Shown: in pieces, positions 42,048 to 51,158 of the stretch
Position numbering within the stretch: position 1 is the stretch's first letter
Layout: each line of letters starts with the position of its first letter
Source of the DNA: Lignipirellula cremea
GTDB lineage: Bacteria > Planctomycetota > Planctomycetia > Pirellulales > Pirellulaceae
Assembly: GCF_007751035.1 (NCBI RefSeq)
Contig: NZ_CP036433.1
Coordinates: 8,351,001 to 8,415,000, forward strand
Length of the DNA stretch: 64,000 bases
Direction of reading: 5' to 3'
Position numbers and translations under genes: made by a program
The notes under the pieces: generated by a model
Seen by the model: the letters and a program-made list of their open reading frames with translations, nothing else
The model's database searches: none
What the model was told of the DNA's origin: nothing

Positions 42048-43568
42048 TTAGCGGGTCCAGGACAGCCACTTGTGGAATAGCCATTTTACCCAGGGCGTCA
42101 ACCGCGTGCGGCTGTACTGGTCGCCCAGCTTGCGAATCGCTTCCGCCTGGGTTGGGTAGGGATGGATGGCCCCGCCGATTTTCCCCAGCCCCAGGCCGGT
42201 CGTCATCGCCAGGGTAATCTCCGAGATCAAATCGCCCGCGTTCCGGGCGACGATCGTGGCGCCCAGGATTTTGTCGGTCCCTTTTTTCACATGGACCTTC
42301 ACAAAGCCTTCGTCGTCCCCTTCTAAAATGGCGCGATCGACATGACTCAGCGGCTGGACGTAGGTATCCAGGGCGATTCCTTTTTTCTCGGCATCCTGTT
42401 CGTACAGTCCCACATGGGCGACCTCGGGCGAGGTATACGTGCACCAGGGAATGGTCAGGTTGCTCGATTTTTTCCGGCCCATAAACAGGGCGTTCTGGAT
42501 CACCATGCGGGCCATGAAATCGGCGGCGTGCGTGAACTGGTAGGGCGAGCAGATATCGCCGGCCGCATAAATCCGGGGGTTGGTCGTTTGCATCCGCTCG
42601 TTCACCTGGACCCCTTTTTTGGTGAACTCTACGCCGACGCCTTCCAGGTTGAGGCCTTCCACATTCGGCGCCCTGCCGACGGCGACCAGCAGCTGATCGA
42701 CCGGTTCGTCGTACCGGCGATCGTGCGATTCGACCGAGAGCCTGATGCCGCCTTCGTTCCGGATTTTTAACTGGCGACCGCAGCAGAGCAGCCGCACGCC
42801 GTCGCGTTGCATGGCCGCTTCCACAATCGCGGCCGCTTCGCGATCTTCGCGCGGGAGCACGCCATGGGCCGTTTCGACCAGGAACACCTCCGACCCCAGC
42901 TGCGCGAACGCCTGGGCCATTTCGCAACCGATCGGCCCCGCTCCAATCACCCCCAGGCGACGCGGCAGTTCGGTCAGCGAGAAGAGGTTCTCGTTGGTCA
43001 GATACGCGACCTGGTCCAGGCCCTCGATCGGCGGCGCGGCGGCTCTTGCTCCGGTGGCGATCACGGCCTGTTTGAATTCCAGCCGGGTTCCAGCGACGTC
43101 GATCGAACTGGAATCGAGGAAGCGTCCCTGGCCGAAATAGACATCAACGCCCAGGTCAGCAAAACGCTGCGCCGAATCGGCCGGACTGATGCGGGCCCGT
43201 AGTCGCCGCATCCGTTCCATCGCGGCCCCGAAATCAATCGGCCGGTTGGTCGACGCTTCGCCGGCTGCCGTCCCGCCAAACTGCGCCAGCCGATGCACGC
43301 TGGCGGCGGCACGGGCCGCACTGATTAGCGCTTTGGAAGGAACGCAGCCCACGTTCAGACAGTCGCCGCCCATGAGACCGCGCTCAATCAACGCCACCTT
43401 GGCGCCCAGGCCAGCGGCTCCGGCCGCGGCGACCAGGCCGGCGGTTCCCGCGCCGATCACTACCAGGTTGTAGCGTCCCGCGGGCGTCGGATTGACCCAG
43501 TCGGTTGGGTGCACGTTCGCCTGGAGCTGCTGGTTAAATTCGTCGAGCGGTTGCAGGGGAGTCAACAT
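42048..43568 (-). CDS. Mercuric-reductase-like pyridine nucleotide-disulfide oxidoreductase
   Basis: 506 residues. FAD-binding VIGAGTAGLVAAAGAAGLGA (about 38-57); redox-active disulfide GGDCLNVGCVPSKAL with C70 and C75; NAD(P)-binding GVIGAGPIGCEMA; C-terminal HPYPTQAE in place of the His-Glu active-site pair. It lacks the extra N-terminal HMA domain and the vicinal C-terminal cysteines that true MerA uses for Hg(II), so the mercury link is only by homology. Overlaps the TVP38 gene's stop by 7 bases and is its downstream partner. Confidence 0.88.
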   Translation of the reverse strand: MLTPLQPLDEFNQQLQANVHPTDWVNPTPAGRYNLVVIGAGTAGLVAAAGAAGLGAKVALIERGLMGGDCLNVGCVPSKALISAARAAASVHRLAQFGGTAAGEASTNRPIDFGAAMERMRRLRARISPADSAQRFADLGVDVYFGQGRFLDSSSIDVAGTRLEFKQAVIATGARAAAPPIEGLDQVAYLTNENLFSLTELPRRLGVIGAGPIGCEMAQAFAQLGSEVFLVETAHGVLPREDREAAAIVEAAMQRDGVRLLCCGRQLKIRNEGGIRLSVESHDRRYDEPVDQLLVAVGRAPNVEGLNLEGVGVEFTKKGVQVNERMQTTNPRIYAAGDICSPYQFTHAADFMARMVIQNALFMGRKKSSNLTIPWCTYTSPEVAHVGLYEQDAEKKGIALDTYVQPLSHVDRAILEGDDEGFVKVHVKKGTDKILGATIVARNAGDLISEITLAMTTGLGLGKIGGAIHPYPTQAEAIRKLGDQYSRTRLTPWVKWLFHKWLSWTR

Positions 43569-44398
43569 GGCGGGCCGTTCCTGGGATCGAGTTGCCTGGT
43601 AGCAGATTCAACAGACGTTTCCTCGTCGGCGACAGGCAGCCCCACAGCCGGTCGGAAACGCTGCATGATTTTTTTGACCGCCAGCGGAAAGACGCCCAGC
43701 AGCACAAAGGCCAGCAGCAGCTGCGGCGATAACACGCCGCCGACGCCCCGTTCTGCCAGCGTGCTGAGATTCGGCACGCTCGAGCCGGCGTAAACATAGA
43801 CGGCCGTGCCCGGCAGCATGCCCAGCTGGCTCACCCACCAGAAGGTTCGCGGCCGCATCGGCGTGAGTCCCATCACCGCATTGATGATAAAAAAAGGGAC
43901 GACCGGAATCAGCCGCAGCGAGAACAGGTAAAAGGCGCCCTCCCGTTCCAGCGAGCGATTGAAAGCCGCCAGCCGATCGCCAAAACGCCGCTGCAGCGTA
44001 TCGCGAAACAGATACCGGCTCAGCAGAAATGCCAGCGTGGCGCCGGTCGTCGAGGCAAAGCTGATCAGCACCAGCGATCGCGGGAAACCAAAGTACCAGC
44101 TGAACAGCAGCGTCAAACCAGCGGCCCCCGGCAGGGAAAGCCCCGTCACGCTCACATAAATCAGGAAGGCGATCCCATACACCAGCACCGGGTGCGACGC
44201 CTGGAATTGCCGCAGCTCCGTCTCCCGCGCCGCCAGGTTCTGCAGTGACAACGCATCGCCAAAGAAATACGTCAATCCAGCAATGGCCAGCAGCAAGCCC
44301 GCCAGCACGGCCCCTTTGAGCAGCCAGCCGCCGCCGGGACGAGCGACCCCATCGGACTCCTCTGCGGCAGCTTCTCCGGGTGGGTTGTCGGTCTGCAT
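43562..44398 (-). CDS. TVP38/TMEM64 (SNARE-associated/DedA-like) membrane protein
   Basis: 278 residues from the ATG at 44398; longer upstream frames are not protein-like. Several helices with the family motifs GLSLPGAAGLTLLFSWYFGF and RLIPVVPFFIINAVMGLTPM (about 135-155 and 190-215). The family is linked to lipid scrambling or membrane homeostasis. TVP38 genes are often fused to or placed beside mercuric-reductase-like genes, as here (7-base overlap), pointing to a coupled function. Confidence 0.88.
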   Translation of the reverse strand: MQTDNPPGEAAAEESDGVARPGGGWLLKGAVLAGLLLAIAGLTYFFGDALSLQNLAARETELRQFQASHPVLVYGIAFLIYVSVTGLSLPGAAGLTLLFSWYFGFPRSLVLISFASTTGATLAFLLSRYLFRDTLQRRFGDRLAAFNRSLEREGAFYLFSLRLIPVVPFFIINAVMGLTPMRPRTFWWVSQLGMLPGTAVYVYAGSSVPNLSTLAERGVGGVLSPQLLLAFVLLGVFPLAVKKIMQRFRPAVGLPVADEETSVESATRQLDPRNGPPC

Positions 44399-44690
44399 GA
44401 CGTTCCGTTTCCGTGATCGGTCAAAAGATCGTGAAGGCATGCGCAACGGCGAGTCGCCAACGCTAACAGGACGACCCGTCCAACATATTCTTACAGAAAA
44501 ATTCCCCGTCCAGGAGAACGGCCCGTGCAATGCGTGTTTCTGGCGCCGCTGGCGGCTTCTCTCGGCGAGCCAGGGCTGGCGAAGCAGGACTCCTGGCAGG
44601 CCGACCCTGTCGTTTATACTGCAGCAAGGAAACAACGGCGGAACGAAGCATCGCTGTCAGCGCATGGGAAAAACGCAGGAGCCATCAGGC

Positions 44691-45278
44691 ATGTCTCAAA
44701 ACGCTTCCGCTAAACATTTTCTGCCGCTCTGGCTACGTCGCTGCCGATTCCTGCCCTTGTGGGGAGGTCTGCTGGCGATGCTGGGCGGATGTCGCGAACC
44801 GGACCGTCTGCAGTGGGACGAGGTCAAGCAGATGGTGCGCACCCGGTTCCCCGGCGTGCAGCAGCTATCGACCGAGCAACTGGCCGCCTGGCAGGCCGAT
44901 GAGGAACGGCCGCAGCCCGTGCTGCTGGATACGCGTACGCCGGAAGAATACGCGGTCAGCCATCTCCAGGGCGCCGTACTGGCGCCTGATCTGGAATCGG
45001 CCCTGCAGGCGCTGGGAGAGGCGCCTGTGTCCACGCCGATTGTGGCGTACTGTTCGGTCGGCTACCGCTCCAGCCAGCTGGCGGAGGAGCTGCAGCAGCA
45101 CGGTTACGGCAACACGTTCAATCTGGAAGGCTCCCTGTTCCAATGGGCGAACGAGCATCGTCCGCTGTACCAGAACGAACGCCGCGTGGAACAGGCCCAT
45201 CCGTACGACGCCAGGTGGGGCGTCCTGCTGGAGGCAGAGCTGCATGCCGATACCCCTAAGCAGGCGACGTCACCCTGA
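44691..45278 (+). CDS. Rhodanese-like lipoprotein
   Basis: 195 residues from the ATG at 44691, which has AGGAG 9 bases upstream; an in-frame ATG at 44664 lacks one. A lipobox-like LGGC at 31-34 suggests a lipid-anchored export. The rhodanese domain has LLDTRTPEEYAVSHLQGAV and the catalytic-loop YCSVGYRS with active-site C121. Rhodanese domains carry sulfur as a persulfide; here the substrate and location (periplasmic side) are inferred. Its stop converges on groES. Confidence 0.8.
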   Translation: MSQNASAKHFLPLWLRRCRFLPLWGGLLAMLGGCREPDRLQWDEVKQMVRTRFPGVQQLSTEQLAAWQADEERPQPVLLDTRTPEEYAVSHLQGAVLAPDLESALQALGEAPVSTPIVAYCSVGYRSSQLAEELQQHGYGNTFNLEGSLFQWANEHRPLYQNERRVEQAHPYDARWGVLLEAELHADTPKQATSP

Positions 45279-45318
45279 AGCTGCGTCCAGGCTCGACTTC
45301 AAAGTCCACGACGGGAGG

Positions 45319-45341
45319 CCGGCTTTCGTGCGGGAAGCCGG
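45319..45341. terminator. Hairpin between convergent rhodanese and groES genes
   Basis: CCGGCTT (45319-45325) and AAGCCGG (45335-45341) form a perfect 7-bp stem with a 9-base loop. It sits in the 64-base gap between two convergent stops, 1 base before the groES stop. There is no U-tract on either side, so it may end transcription in both directions only weakly. Confidence 0.45.
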
Positions 45342-45342
45342 A

Positions 45343-45630
45343 TTACTCCAGCACGGCGAGAATCTCGTCTTCGCTGAGAATCAGCAGTTCTTCGTTATCC
45401 ACGATCACTTCCGAACCGCCGTAGCGGGCGAAAATCACCCGGTCGCCTTCGCGAACCTGGGGTTTGGAACGTCCCCCGTCGGGCAGCGCGCGACCATCGC
45501 CCACCGACAAGACGCGTCCTTCCTGCGGTTTTCCCTGGGCGGAATCAGGCAAGAAGATGCCGCCGGAGGTTTTCAGCTCGGGCTCCATCCGCTTGATTAC
45601 CACTTTGTCGCCGATCGGCTCAACTCTCAT
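45343..45630 (-). CDS. groES: Co-chaperonin GroES, without adjacent groEL
   Basis: 95 residues, the usual size. PIGDKVVIKRMEPELKTSGG, the mobile loop, LPDSAQGKPQEGRV and the closing VDNEELLILSEDEILAVLE are all present. The ATG at 45630 is unambiguous. Neither neighbour encodes the 60-kDa chaperonin, so it is a free-standing copy; planctomycete genomes often have several. No CIRCE (TTAGCACTC-type) operator is visible upstream. Confidence 0.95.
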   Translation of the reverse strand: MRVEPIGDKVVIKRMEPELKTSGGIFLPDSAQGKPQEGRVLSVGDGRALPDGGRSKPQVREGDRVIFARYGGSEVIVDNEELLILSEDEILAVLE

Positions 45631-45878
45631 GCTGTTTGGCGCCTCGAGTATTGGGAACAGAAGTTCCAGACGCCAGCGGCGGCCAGAAGTTGTGGATCGT
45701 GGGAAAGACTCCCACAGCAAGGCGCCACAACCAGGAACTTCACGGCGGATTGTCGCACGCCTACCCATTCCCATCAAGTGCGGTGCCCGGATCCCACCCC
45801 ACCCCTACAAGAGGGGCATGCCACCACACCGCCCGACCAAAAGCCAGCCGGCAACTACTAATCGCTAACGGCTAATCG

Positions 45879-46523
45879 CTACATCCCCGCCCGGCGCAGC
45901 GCCCGCAGCGTCCCGCCCAGCGATTCATGCACCTCGGTGGTGGCGGTCACCACCAGGGCGTGCAGGCTTTGATAATAGAACATGGAGCCGGGACCGCCGT
46001 TGGTGTCCCAGAATTCGGGCCGGATCGTCCGTTCGATCAGGTCGATCAGCGCTTCGCCGTCGTCGGCCGCCCTGCCGCCAAAAGCGGGGCTGGACTCGGC
46101 GATCAGGCTGGTCGGTCCGCCCAGCGAATAAGCAGTGAGCGCCATCTGCGAGGCCAGAGCATGCTGGGTCTGCTGGCTGCGAATGTCGGTTTCGGCCGGC
46201 TCTGGCGTCGGGGAATCCCGCTGGGCACGGGCGACCTGGACTTCCAGCTCTTTCTTGACGCGGAGCAGACGGCTCCAGAGTTTGGCTTTGTACTGCTGCA
46301 GCGTGGGGGAGCCGATGAGCCGTGGATCGTGGACGATTTCCAGATACAGATCCGACAGGTGATGAATGGCCGTGCTACGGTCGTCCGCACTTTTGGCGAG
46401 GGCCTCAGCCTTCATGGCGGCCTGGAGTTCGGTGCTGATGGCGAACAGAGTGCGGGGGGTCAACGGTTCCTCAGCGCCGGCGGGATCCGCCGCGAGAATC
46501 GCTAACAACAAGAAACAATGCAT
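45879..46523 (-). CDS. Hypothetical secreted protein, mainly alpha-helical
   Basis: 214 residues. Signal peptide about 1-18 (MHCFLLLAILAADPAGAEE). The rest looks alpha-helical: repeated Ala, Leu, Glu and Lys stretches such as LFAISTELQAAMKAEALAKS and LWSRLLRVKKELEVQVARAQ, then a Gly/Ser loop and a C-terminal helix ending RALRRAGM. No family recognised. It has no close neighbours on its strand and is flanked by 248- and 438-base gaps. Confidence 0.65.
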   Translation of the reverse strand: MHCFLLLAILAADPAGAEEPLTPRTLFAISTELQAAMKAEALAKSADDRSTAIHHLSDLYLEIVHDPRLIGSPTLQQYKAKLWSRLLRVKKELEVQVARAQRDSPTPEPAETDIRSQQTQHALASQMALTAYSLGGPTSLIAESSPAFGGRAADDGEALIDLIERTIRPEFWDTNGGPGSMFYYQSLHALVVTATTEVHESLGGTLRALRRAGM

Positions 46524-46961
46524 CGTTTCGCCTCCACGTTAAACAGTCGCCCCCAACGTCAGCTTAGCGAAGTACGCCGATTTCCACAAGAAAAAGCGGG
46601 CATAGCCGGTCGCTTCCTGCAGCCCAACCGCCAGCACGCCTTCGCCCGTTCACCGCATTTAACCCCAATTGCCAGGAACTGCCGCACCGGACCTGTGGCG
46701 ACAGGCCGTTGCTGCGATAACCGTTGCTGCGATAATGGGAACAGCGAAACGGCTGGTTGCCGCCGGAACGTGAAACGTTTAACGGACGGAAATCGATGGT
46801 ATGTCGTCTTTTGCTCCGCAAAAGAACGCGAACTTTCACGGACTGAAAGTCGACTTTCCGGCGTCTGTGCTTCCTCAAAACGCCGAACCAGAATCTGGCA
46901 GTTATTCTTTTCTCGGTCCCAGGCGACCGTACACGGGAACCCTGGCAGCGAAAGCGAACGG
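46524..46961. other. Intergenic region with tandem motif and repeat locus C
   Basis: No gene supported. TTGCTGCGATAA occurs twice in tandem (about 46708-46735). Double-hairpin repeat locus C occupies 46802-46890, leaving about 70 bases before the metallopeptidase start. The rest is featureless. Confidence 0.5.
46802..46890. repeat. Double-hairpin dispersed repeat, locus C
   Basis: Reads GTCGTCTTTTGCTCCGCAAA, then AGAACGCG, ACTTTCACGGACTGAAAGTC, then CTTTCCGGCGTCTG. It is the inverse orientation of locus B (35300-35392), to which it is about 90 per cent identical by eye across the element. It sits between two divergent genes. Confidence 0.75.
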
Positions 46962-47354
46962 ATGGACGCAGAAACCCGCGATTATTTTGACGAGCACTTT
47001 GACGCGGTCGTGTCGCAATTGTCGCCCACCGTGCATCGCCTGCTCGACGAAGTCACCCTGTACGTGGAAGACTACCCCTCGCCGCAGGTCCTGCAGCAGA
47101 CGGGCGCCACCCGACGCACGCTCTGCGGGCTGTACACAGGCATCCCGATCACCGAACAGCGGGTCGAGTTCTCCGGCGTGCTCTCCGACGCCGTTTACAT
47201 CTATCGCGAAGGCATCCTGCAGCAAGCGATCAACCACCGCGGCCAGATCAACGAAGCGAAACTCCGCGAGCAGATCCGCATCACCGTCCTGCACGAGCTG
47301 GGCCATCACCACGGCCTCGATGAAGACGATCTTACGGAACTTGGCTACGGGTAA
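46962..47354 (+). CDS. Small zincin-type metallopeptidase (DUF1025-like)
   Basis: 130 residues. Zinc motif HELGHHHGLDEDDL from residue 111 (HExxHxxGxxxxD) close to the C-terminus, as in the minimal 'metallopeptidase family' proteins found in many bacteria. No signal peptide, so probably cytoplasmic. The ATG at 46962 follows the repeat and is the best start in that frame. It converges on the kinase gene (48-base gap). The in vivo substrate is unknown. Confidence 0.8.
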   Translation: MDAETRDYFDEHFDAVVSQLSPTVHRLLDEVTLYVEDYPSPQVLQQTGATRRTLCGLYTGIPITEQRVEFSGVLSDAVYIYREGILQQAINHRGQINEAKLREQIRITVLHELGHHHGLDEDDLTELGYG

Positions 47355-47401
47355 TGCGGCTTGCACCAGCGTCCTGGCAGAACGCAATCCGCATCAGCGG
47401 A

Positions 47402-50400
47402 TCATTTCACTTCGATCACCAGGGCCGCACGAAAGCCGCAACCAAAGAGTCCGATGCTAGTATCCCGTACGTTACTCTTGGCGCCCGACTGCGACCTGTA
47501 CGCCTCAAACCTGCAGTTTCCGCCTTTGGCGATGTAGCTCGGGTTACTACTCTTTACGGACGCCTCTCCGACCGGGTCATTGAGGGGACGCAGCGCGTAC
47601 AAATCGTAATACACTTCATCCAGGCACCATTCCATGACGTTGCCATACATATCGTGCAACCCGAAAGCATTGGGCAGCCGCTGCCCGACGGGCTCTGCTT
47701 TATTTGAAACCATACCGGCCTTGTCGGCCACGTAGCCATATTTGGAGAGTTGCGCGGGATCGTCTCCAAAACTCCAGTTGGTCGTCGTTCCGGCGCGGCA
47801 AGCGAACTCCCACTGTGCTTCAGACGGCAGTGTGAATTGCATTCCTGGCTGCGCGGCCGACTGGTTCAATTGCTCGAGAAAAGCGACCGATTCACTCCAT
47901 GTAACCCCGTCCGCCGGGGTTTGCGGCCCCTGCGACAGGGGCGGCGCCTTTCCGGTCACTGCCTGCCACTGTTCTGCGGTCACTTCGTATTTTGACAAGT
48001 AGAAAGGCTTCGTGAGCCAGACATGATGTTGCGGCGCAAGCAGGACGCCCGCCAGGTGCTGGTCGGGGAACAAGCGCCGGCCCGCGGGCGTGCAGCCCAT
48101 TTCAAAGTCGCCCGGCGGGATCAGCACCATGGTGAGAGTCTGGCCGCCCGGTAACGAAACTTTCTTCTCCACGGGAACCTTGAGAAAATCGGCCCAGGCT
48201 TGTTGATGCGCGGCCGCTCCGGGGGCGTCAAAAGGGAAGACCGCCGGGGAAGGGGCGTCGGCGGCCCATTCGCGACCGCCCTGGGGATCAACAATCGGGT
48301 TCTCGTCGCGCACCAGGACCGGGCGCACGCCCGTGAACCCCGACCCCCTGCCGATGTTTACTGCCTCGCGGGCGGCGGCCCTGTCAATCTCCCCCTTGGA
48401 CAAGGCATTTCCGCCGCGACTCATCCGTTCGCTCGCCTTTTCCTGGGGAGAGTCGACAAACGGTTCGCGTCCGCCCAGCAACGTTCCCATGGCGTCGCGG
48501 CACCACTCCGAGACATTTCCATGCATGTCGAACAGGCCCCAGGCATTTGGTTTCTTTTGTCGAACCGGGTGAATATGGGGTCGGCCTCCGGTCGGGGAAT
48601 TCTCCGTGAACCAGCCGTATTCCGCCGCCAACCCCGGATCATCGCCATAACCATAGAGTCCCTGGCTGCCGGCCCGACAGGCATATTCCCATTGCGCTTC
48701 GGTCGGCAGATCGAACCGCCAGCCCGCCGGCAAACGACCGGCCTCGCGCTCCAGACGGGTCAACTCGGAGCAGAATTCGCGAGCATCGCGAAAGGAGGCA
48801 TTAAAGGCCGGATGTTCGGGGCTGACGCTGTCCGGCGTCGAGCTTTGCCAGGCCTCGTTGCTGGTTATGACCATCCATTGCGACTGGGTCGCTTCCGTCT
48901 CGGCCATCCAGAAGGGCGAACTCAAAGTGACATCGACGGGGTCGCTCTGCATTTCCCCTTGCACATTCGCGCCCATCACAAACTGGCCGGGCGGAATGAA
49001 AATCATCTTCAGTGTTTGCCCATCGGGCAGGCTGATCATTTGCTCCGTCGGCACGCCGTAGTAGTCGGCCCAGGCTTTCTGATGGGCTTTCGCTTGTGCT
49101 TCGTCGAAGGGGACAATCGCCGGCGGCGGTCCGTCAGCCGGCCAGCCATCCCATTTTGCCGGAACGACAGGAGCTTGAATCGGAACCACCGGCGCGGCGG
49201 GAATGGCCGCAGGAACGACGGGCCGAACCACCGGCGGAACCTGGGCGACCGGCGGCATGGGACCCGGCGTAGCGGGCGGCGCGATCGAAACGGGCGGAAC
49301 GGGCTGGCCCAGCGGTTCCAGATGCACGCGGATCACGGTCTCTTTATTCTTGCTCGCCGTGAATTCTTTGGTGAAGGTTTGAAAGCCGCCTTTGCTGACG
49401 CGCAGTTGATGAGTAGCGTTGTCGACTTCGATTTCGATCGGCACTTCCCCACGGCGGTTGATCGTGATTTTTTGCTCGCCGTCGACCGTCACGTCGGCCC
49501 CGATCGCGTCGGGGTTAGCTATTTCCAGCACGACCGTGCCGACAGACGTTTTCACCCGCAGCACGACGCCGGCCGATACGATCCCGATCACGAACAGGCT
49601 GGCGATCGTAATGATCATCCAGGTGAACATTCCGAACTCGCCGATCTTCTTCAAAAAGGTAGCGTCGCCCAGCGCCACACGCGGAGCATAGGCAGGGGCG
49701 ACCGTTTCCATCGCCAGCGGGTCGGTCTCGTCACCGCGGGCCTCTAGCGGCGCCTTGCCCAGCAGCAGGGCCAGCCCCTGGCGTTCCAGCAAGGGCAGGT
49801 CGGGCGAGTCCAGGCCGGTGCTCTGGGTCGCCGCGGTTGCCGCCGAGGAGACGGCCTGGCAGCGTTGCAGATCGGCGACCACCTCTGTCATGCTTTGCTG
49901 GCGATCTTCCGGCCGCTTTGCCACCATCTTGCGGAACACGGCTTCCAGCGCTGGCGACACCGCGGGACAAGCGGCCCGCAACGAGGGAATCGCCTGCTCC
50001 TGATGGGCCATCAATTTCTGGACGGTCGAGTCGCCGCCGTACATCGGCTTGCCGGTCAGCAGGTACCAGAGCGTGGCGCCCAGGGCGTAAATATCAGCCC
50101 GACGGTCGACCTGGCTGGTGTCCCGCGCCTGCTCCGGGGCCATGAAATTGACGGTGCCCATGATTTGACCCGTGCCGGTCAACTGCTCGTCGGCTTCCGT
50201 CGAATCCAACAGCGCCAGTCCCATATCGAGGATCTTGAGCCGACCCTCCTTGTCCAGCAGCAAATTGCCGGGCTTGATATCGCGATGCACGACCCCCTGT
50301 TTGTGTGCGTATTCCAGGCCTCGGGCCGCCTGCAGCAGGCAGAGCGCCGCCTGCGACACGGTCAGCGGTCCGCGCTGCTTTACCAGCGACGACAGGTCGA

Positions 50401-50977
50401 CCCCTTCCACGTACTGCATCACCAGGAAGTGCGTCGTGCCCGAGGTATCGGCGTCGTGCGCGGTGACAATGTTGGGGTGTTCCAGTTTGGCGGCCGCCTC
50501 CATTTCGCGCTGGAAGCGTTTGAGCATGGCCGGATTTTTGACCAGACTGGGCGAGAGGATTTTTAGCGCCACCACCCGCTTCATCCGCTGATGCTCGGCC
50601 TTGAGCACCATCCCCATGCCGCCCTGGCCCAGCAGATCAAGGACCGCATAATTGCCGAGCAGCAAAGACTTCCCCTTGCCGGCCGCAATCTGCTTCACCT
50701 GGAACGGAGTCAGCAACTGGCGCCGGACCAGTTCCTGCGCCAACCTCGACTGGGGGTCGAGCCCTTTTTTCTGGAGATCGTTCACCACGGCCTGCAGTTC
50801 GCCCTTGCCGATTAAACCGCTGGCCAGCACCTGCTCCATAAACGGCTGAGTCACTTGCGTCACCGGTTGCCCTTTTGTCTCTTGCCGGAAACGATTCAGT
50901 GTTTCCGAAAGGTTGCTTCTTGAGCCCTTGCACGCAGGGACGGTCACCGTTTTTTCGCGCAAGGCGAATGTCGACAC
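47402..50977 (-). CDS. Transmembrane Ser/Thr protein kinase with two C-terminal FGE-like domains
   Basis: 1191 residues from a GTG at 50977; a GTG at 50863 or the ATG at 50839 are possible starts. A helical region about 45-105 precedes the kinase: glycine loop GQGGMGMV (117-124), K139, HRDIKPGN (231-238), DMG (251-253, the DFG site) and APE. One membrane helix follows (about 455-478), then a PEGA-like beta domain, a Pro/Val/Ala-rich linker (about 570-620), and two FGE/SUMF1-fold domains (about 640-880 and 930-1190). The catalytic residues of the kinase are intact. The FGE-like domains lack the cysteine pair and probably bind ligands outside the cell. Confidence 0.9.
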   Translation of the reverse strand: MSTFALREKTVTVPACKGSRSNLSETLNRFRQETKGQPVTQVTQPFMEQVLASGLIGKGELQAVVNDLQKKGLDPQSRLAQELVRRQLLTPFQVKQIAAGKGKSLLLGNYAVLDLLGQGGMGMVLKAEHQRMKRVVALKILSPSLVKNPAMLKRFQREMEAAAKLEHPNIVTAHDADTSGTTHFLVMQYVEGVDLSSLVKQRGPLTVSQAALCLLQAARGLEYAHKQGVVHRDIKPGNLLLDKEGRLKILDMGLALLDSTEADEQLTGTGQIMGTVNFMAPEQARDTSQVDRRADIYALGATLWYLLTGKPMYGGDSTVQKLMAHQEQAIPSLRAACPAVSPALEAVFRKMVAKRPEDRQQSMTEVVADLQRCQAVSSAATAATQSTGLDSPDLPLLERQGLALLLGKAPLEARGDETDPLAMETVAPAYAPRVALGDATFLKKIGEFGMFTWMIITIASLFVIGIVSAGVVLRVKTSVGTVVLEIANPDAIGADVTVDGEQKITINRRGEVPIEIEVDNATHQLRVSKGGFQTFTKEFTASKNKETVIRVHLEPLGQPVPPVSIAPPATPGPMPPVAQVPPVVRPVVPAAIPAAPVVPIQAPVVPAKWDGWPADGPPPAIVPFDEAQAKAHQKAWADYYGVPTEQMISLPDGQTLKMIFIPPGQFVMGANVQGEMQSDPVDVTLSSPFWMAETEATQSQWMVITSNEAWQSSTPDSVSPEHPAFNASFRDAREFCSELTRLEREAGRLPAGWRFDLPTEAQWEYACRAGSQGLYGYGDDPGLAAEYGWFTENSPTGGRPHIHPVRQKKPNAWGLFDMHGNVSEWCRDAMGTLLGGREPFVDSPQEKASERMSRGGNALSKGEIDRAAAREAVNIGRGSGFTGVRPVLVRDENPIVDPQGGREWAADAPSPAVFPFDAPGAAAHQQAWADFLKVPVEKKVSLPGGQTLTMVLIPPGDFEMGCTPAGRRLFPDQHLAGVLLAPQHHVWLTKPFYLSKYEVTAEQWQAVTGKAPPLSQGPQTPADGVTWSESVAFLEQLNQSAAQPGMQFTLPSEAQWEFACRAGTTTNWSFGDDPAQLSKYGYVADKAGMVSNKAEPVGQRLPNAFGLHDMYGNVMEWCLDEVYYDLYALRPLNDPVGEASVKSSNPSYIAKGGNCRFEAYRSQSGAKSNVRDTSIGLFGCGFRAALVIEVK

Positions 50978-51081
50978 CGTTTGGCGTTACCCGCCTGAAC
51001 CCTCAGAATCGTGCCCTCTACACCCCGTGTCCAGCACGCAGTGATTTTCCTGTTTTATTGTATTTCTGCTGCTGAATCCAG

Positions 51082-51121
51082 GGATTCACCGAGGGATGCA
51101 GCATTTTTCCGCGGTGAATCC
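51082..51121. terminator. Hairpin downstream of the sulfatase gene
   Basis: GGATTCACCG (51082-51091) and CGGTGAATCC (51112-51121) form a perfect 10-bp stem with a 20-base loop, within the 180-base gap between the sulfatase stop and the kinase start on the minus strand. A further TTCACCGCGGAGG follows. It may terminate the sulfatase message; the T-run in the loop is not placed for a classic terminator. Confidence 0.4.
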
Positions 51122-51158
51122 TGCTGCCAGGAGTTCACCGCGGAGGAGCCAATTCGCT

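Noticed and set aside
42048-43568. A true mercuric reductase (merA)
   Set aside because: No N-terminal HMA domain and no C-terminal vicinal cysteines, and no other mer genes nearby; it is kept as a generic disulfide oxidoreductase.
45631-45800. A CIRCE heat-shock operator upstream of groES
   Set aside because: No TTAGCACTC/GAGTGCTAA-type inverted repeat is present in the upstream sequence.
48200-49747. A 515-codon plus-strand frame
   Set aside because: Antisense to the kinase gene; a run of Arg and Asn residues betrays the complement of a proline/valine-rich linker.
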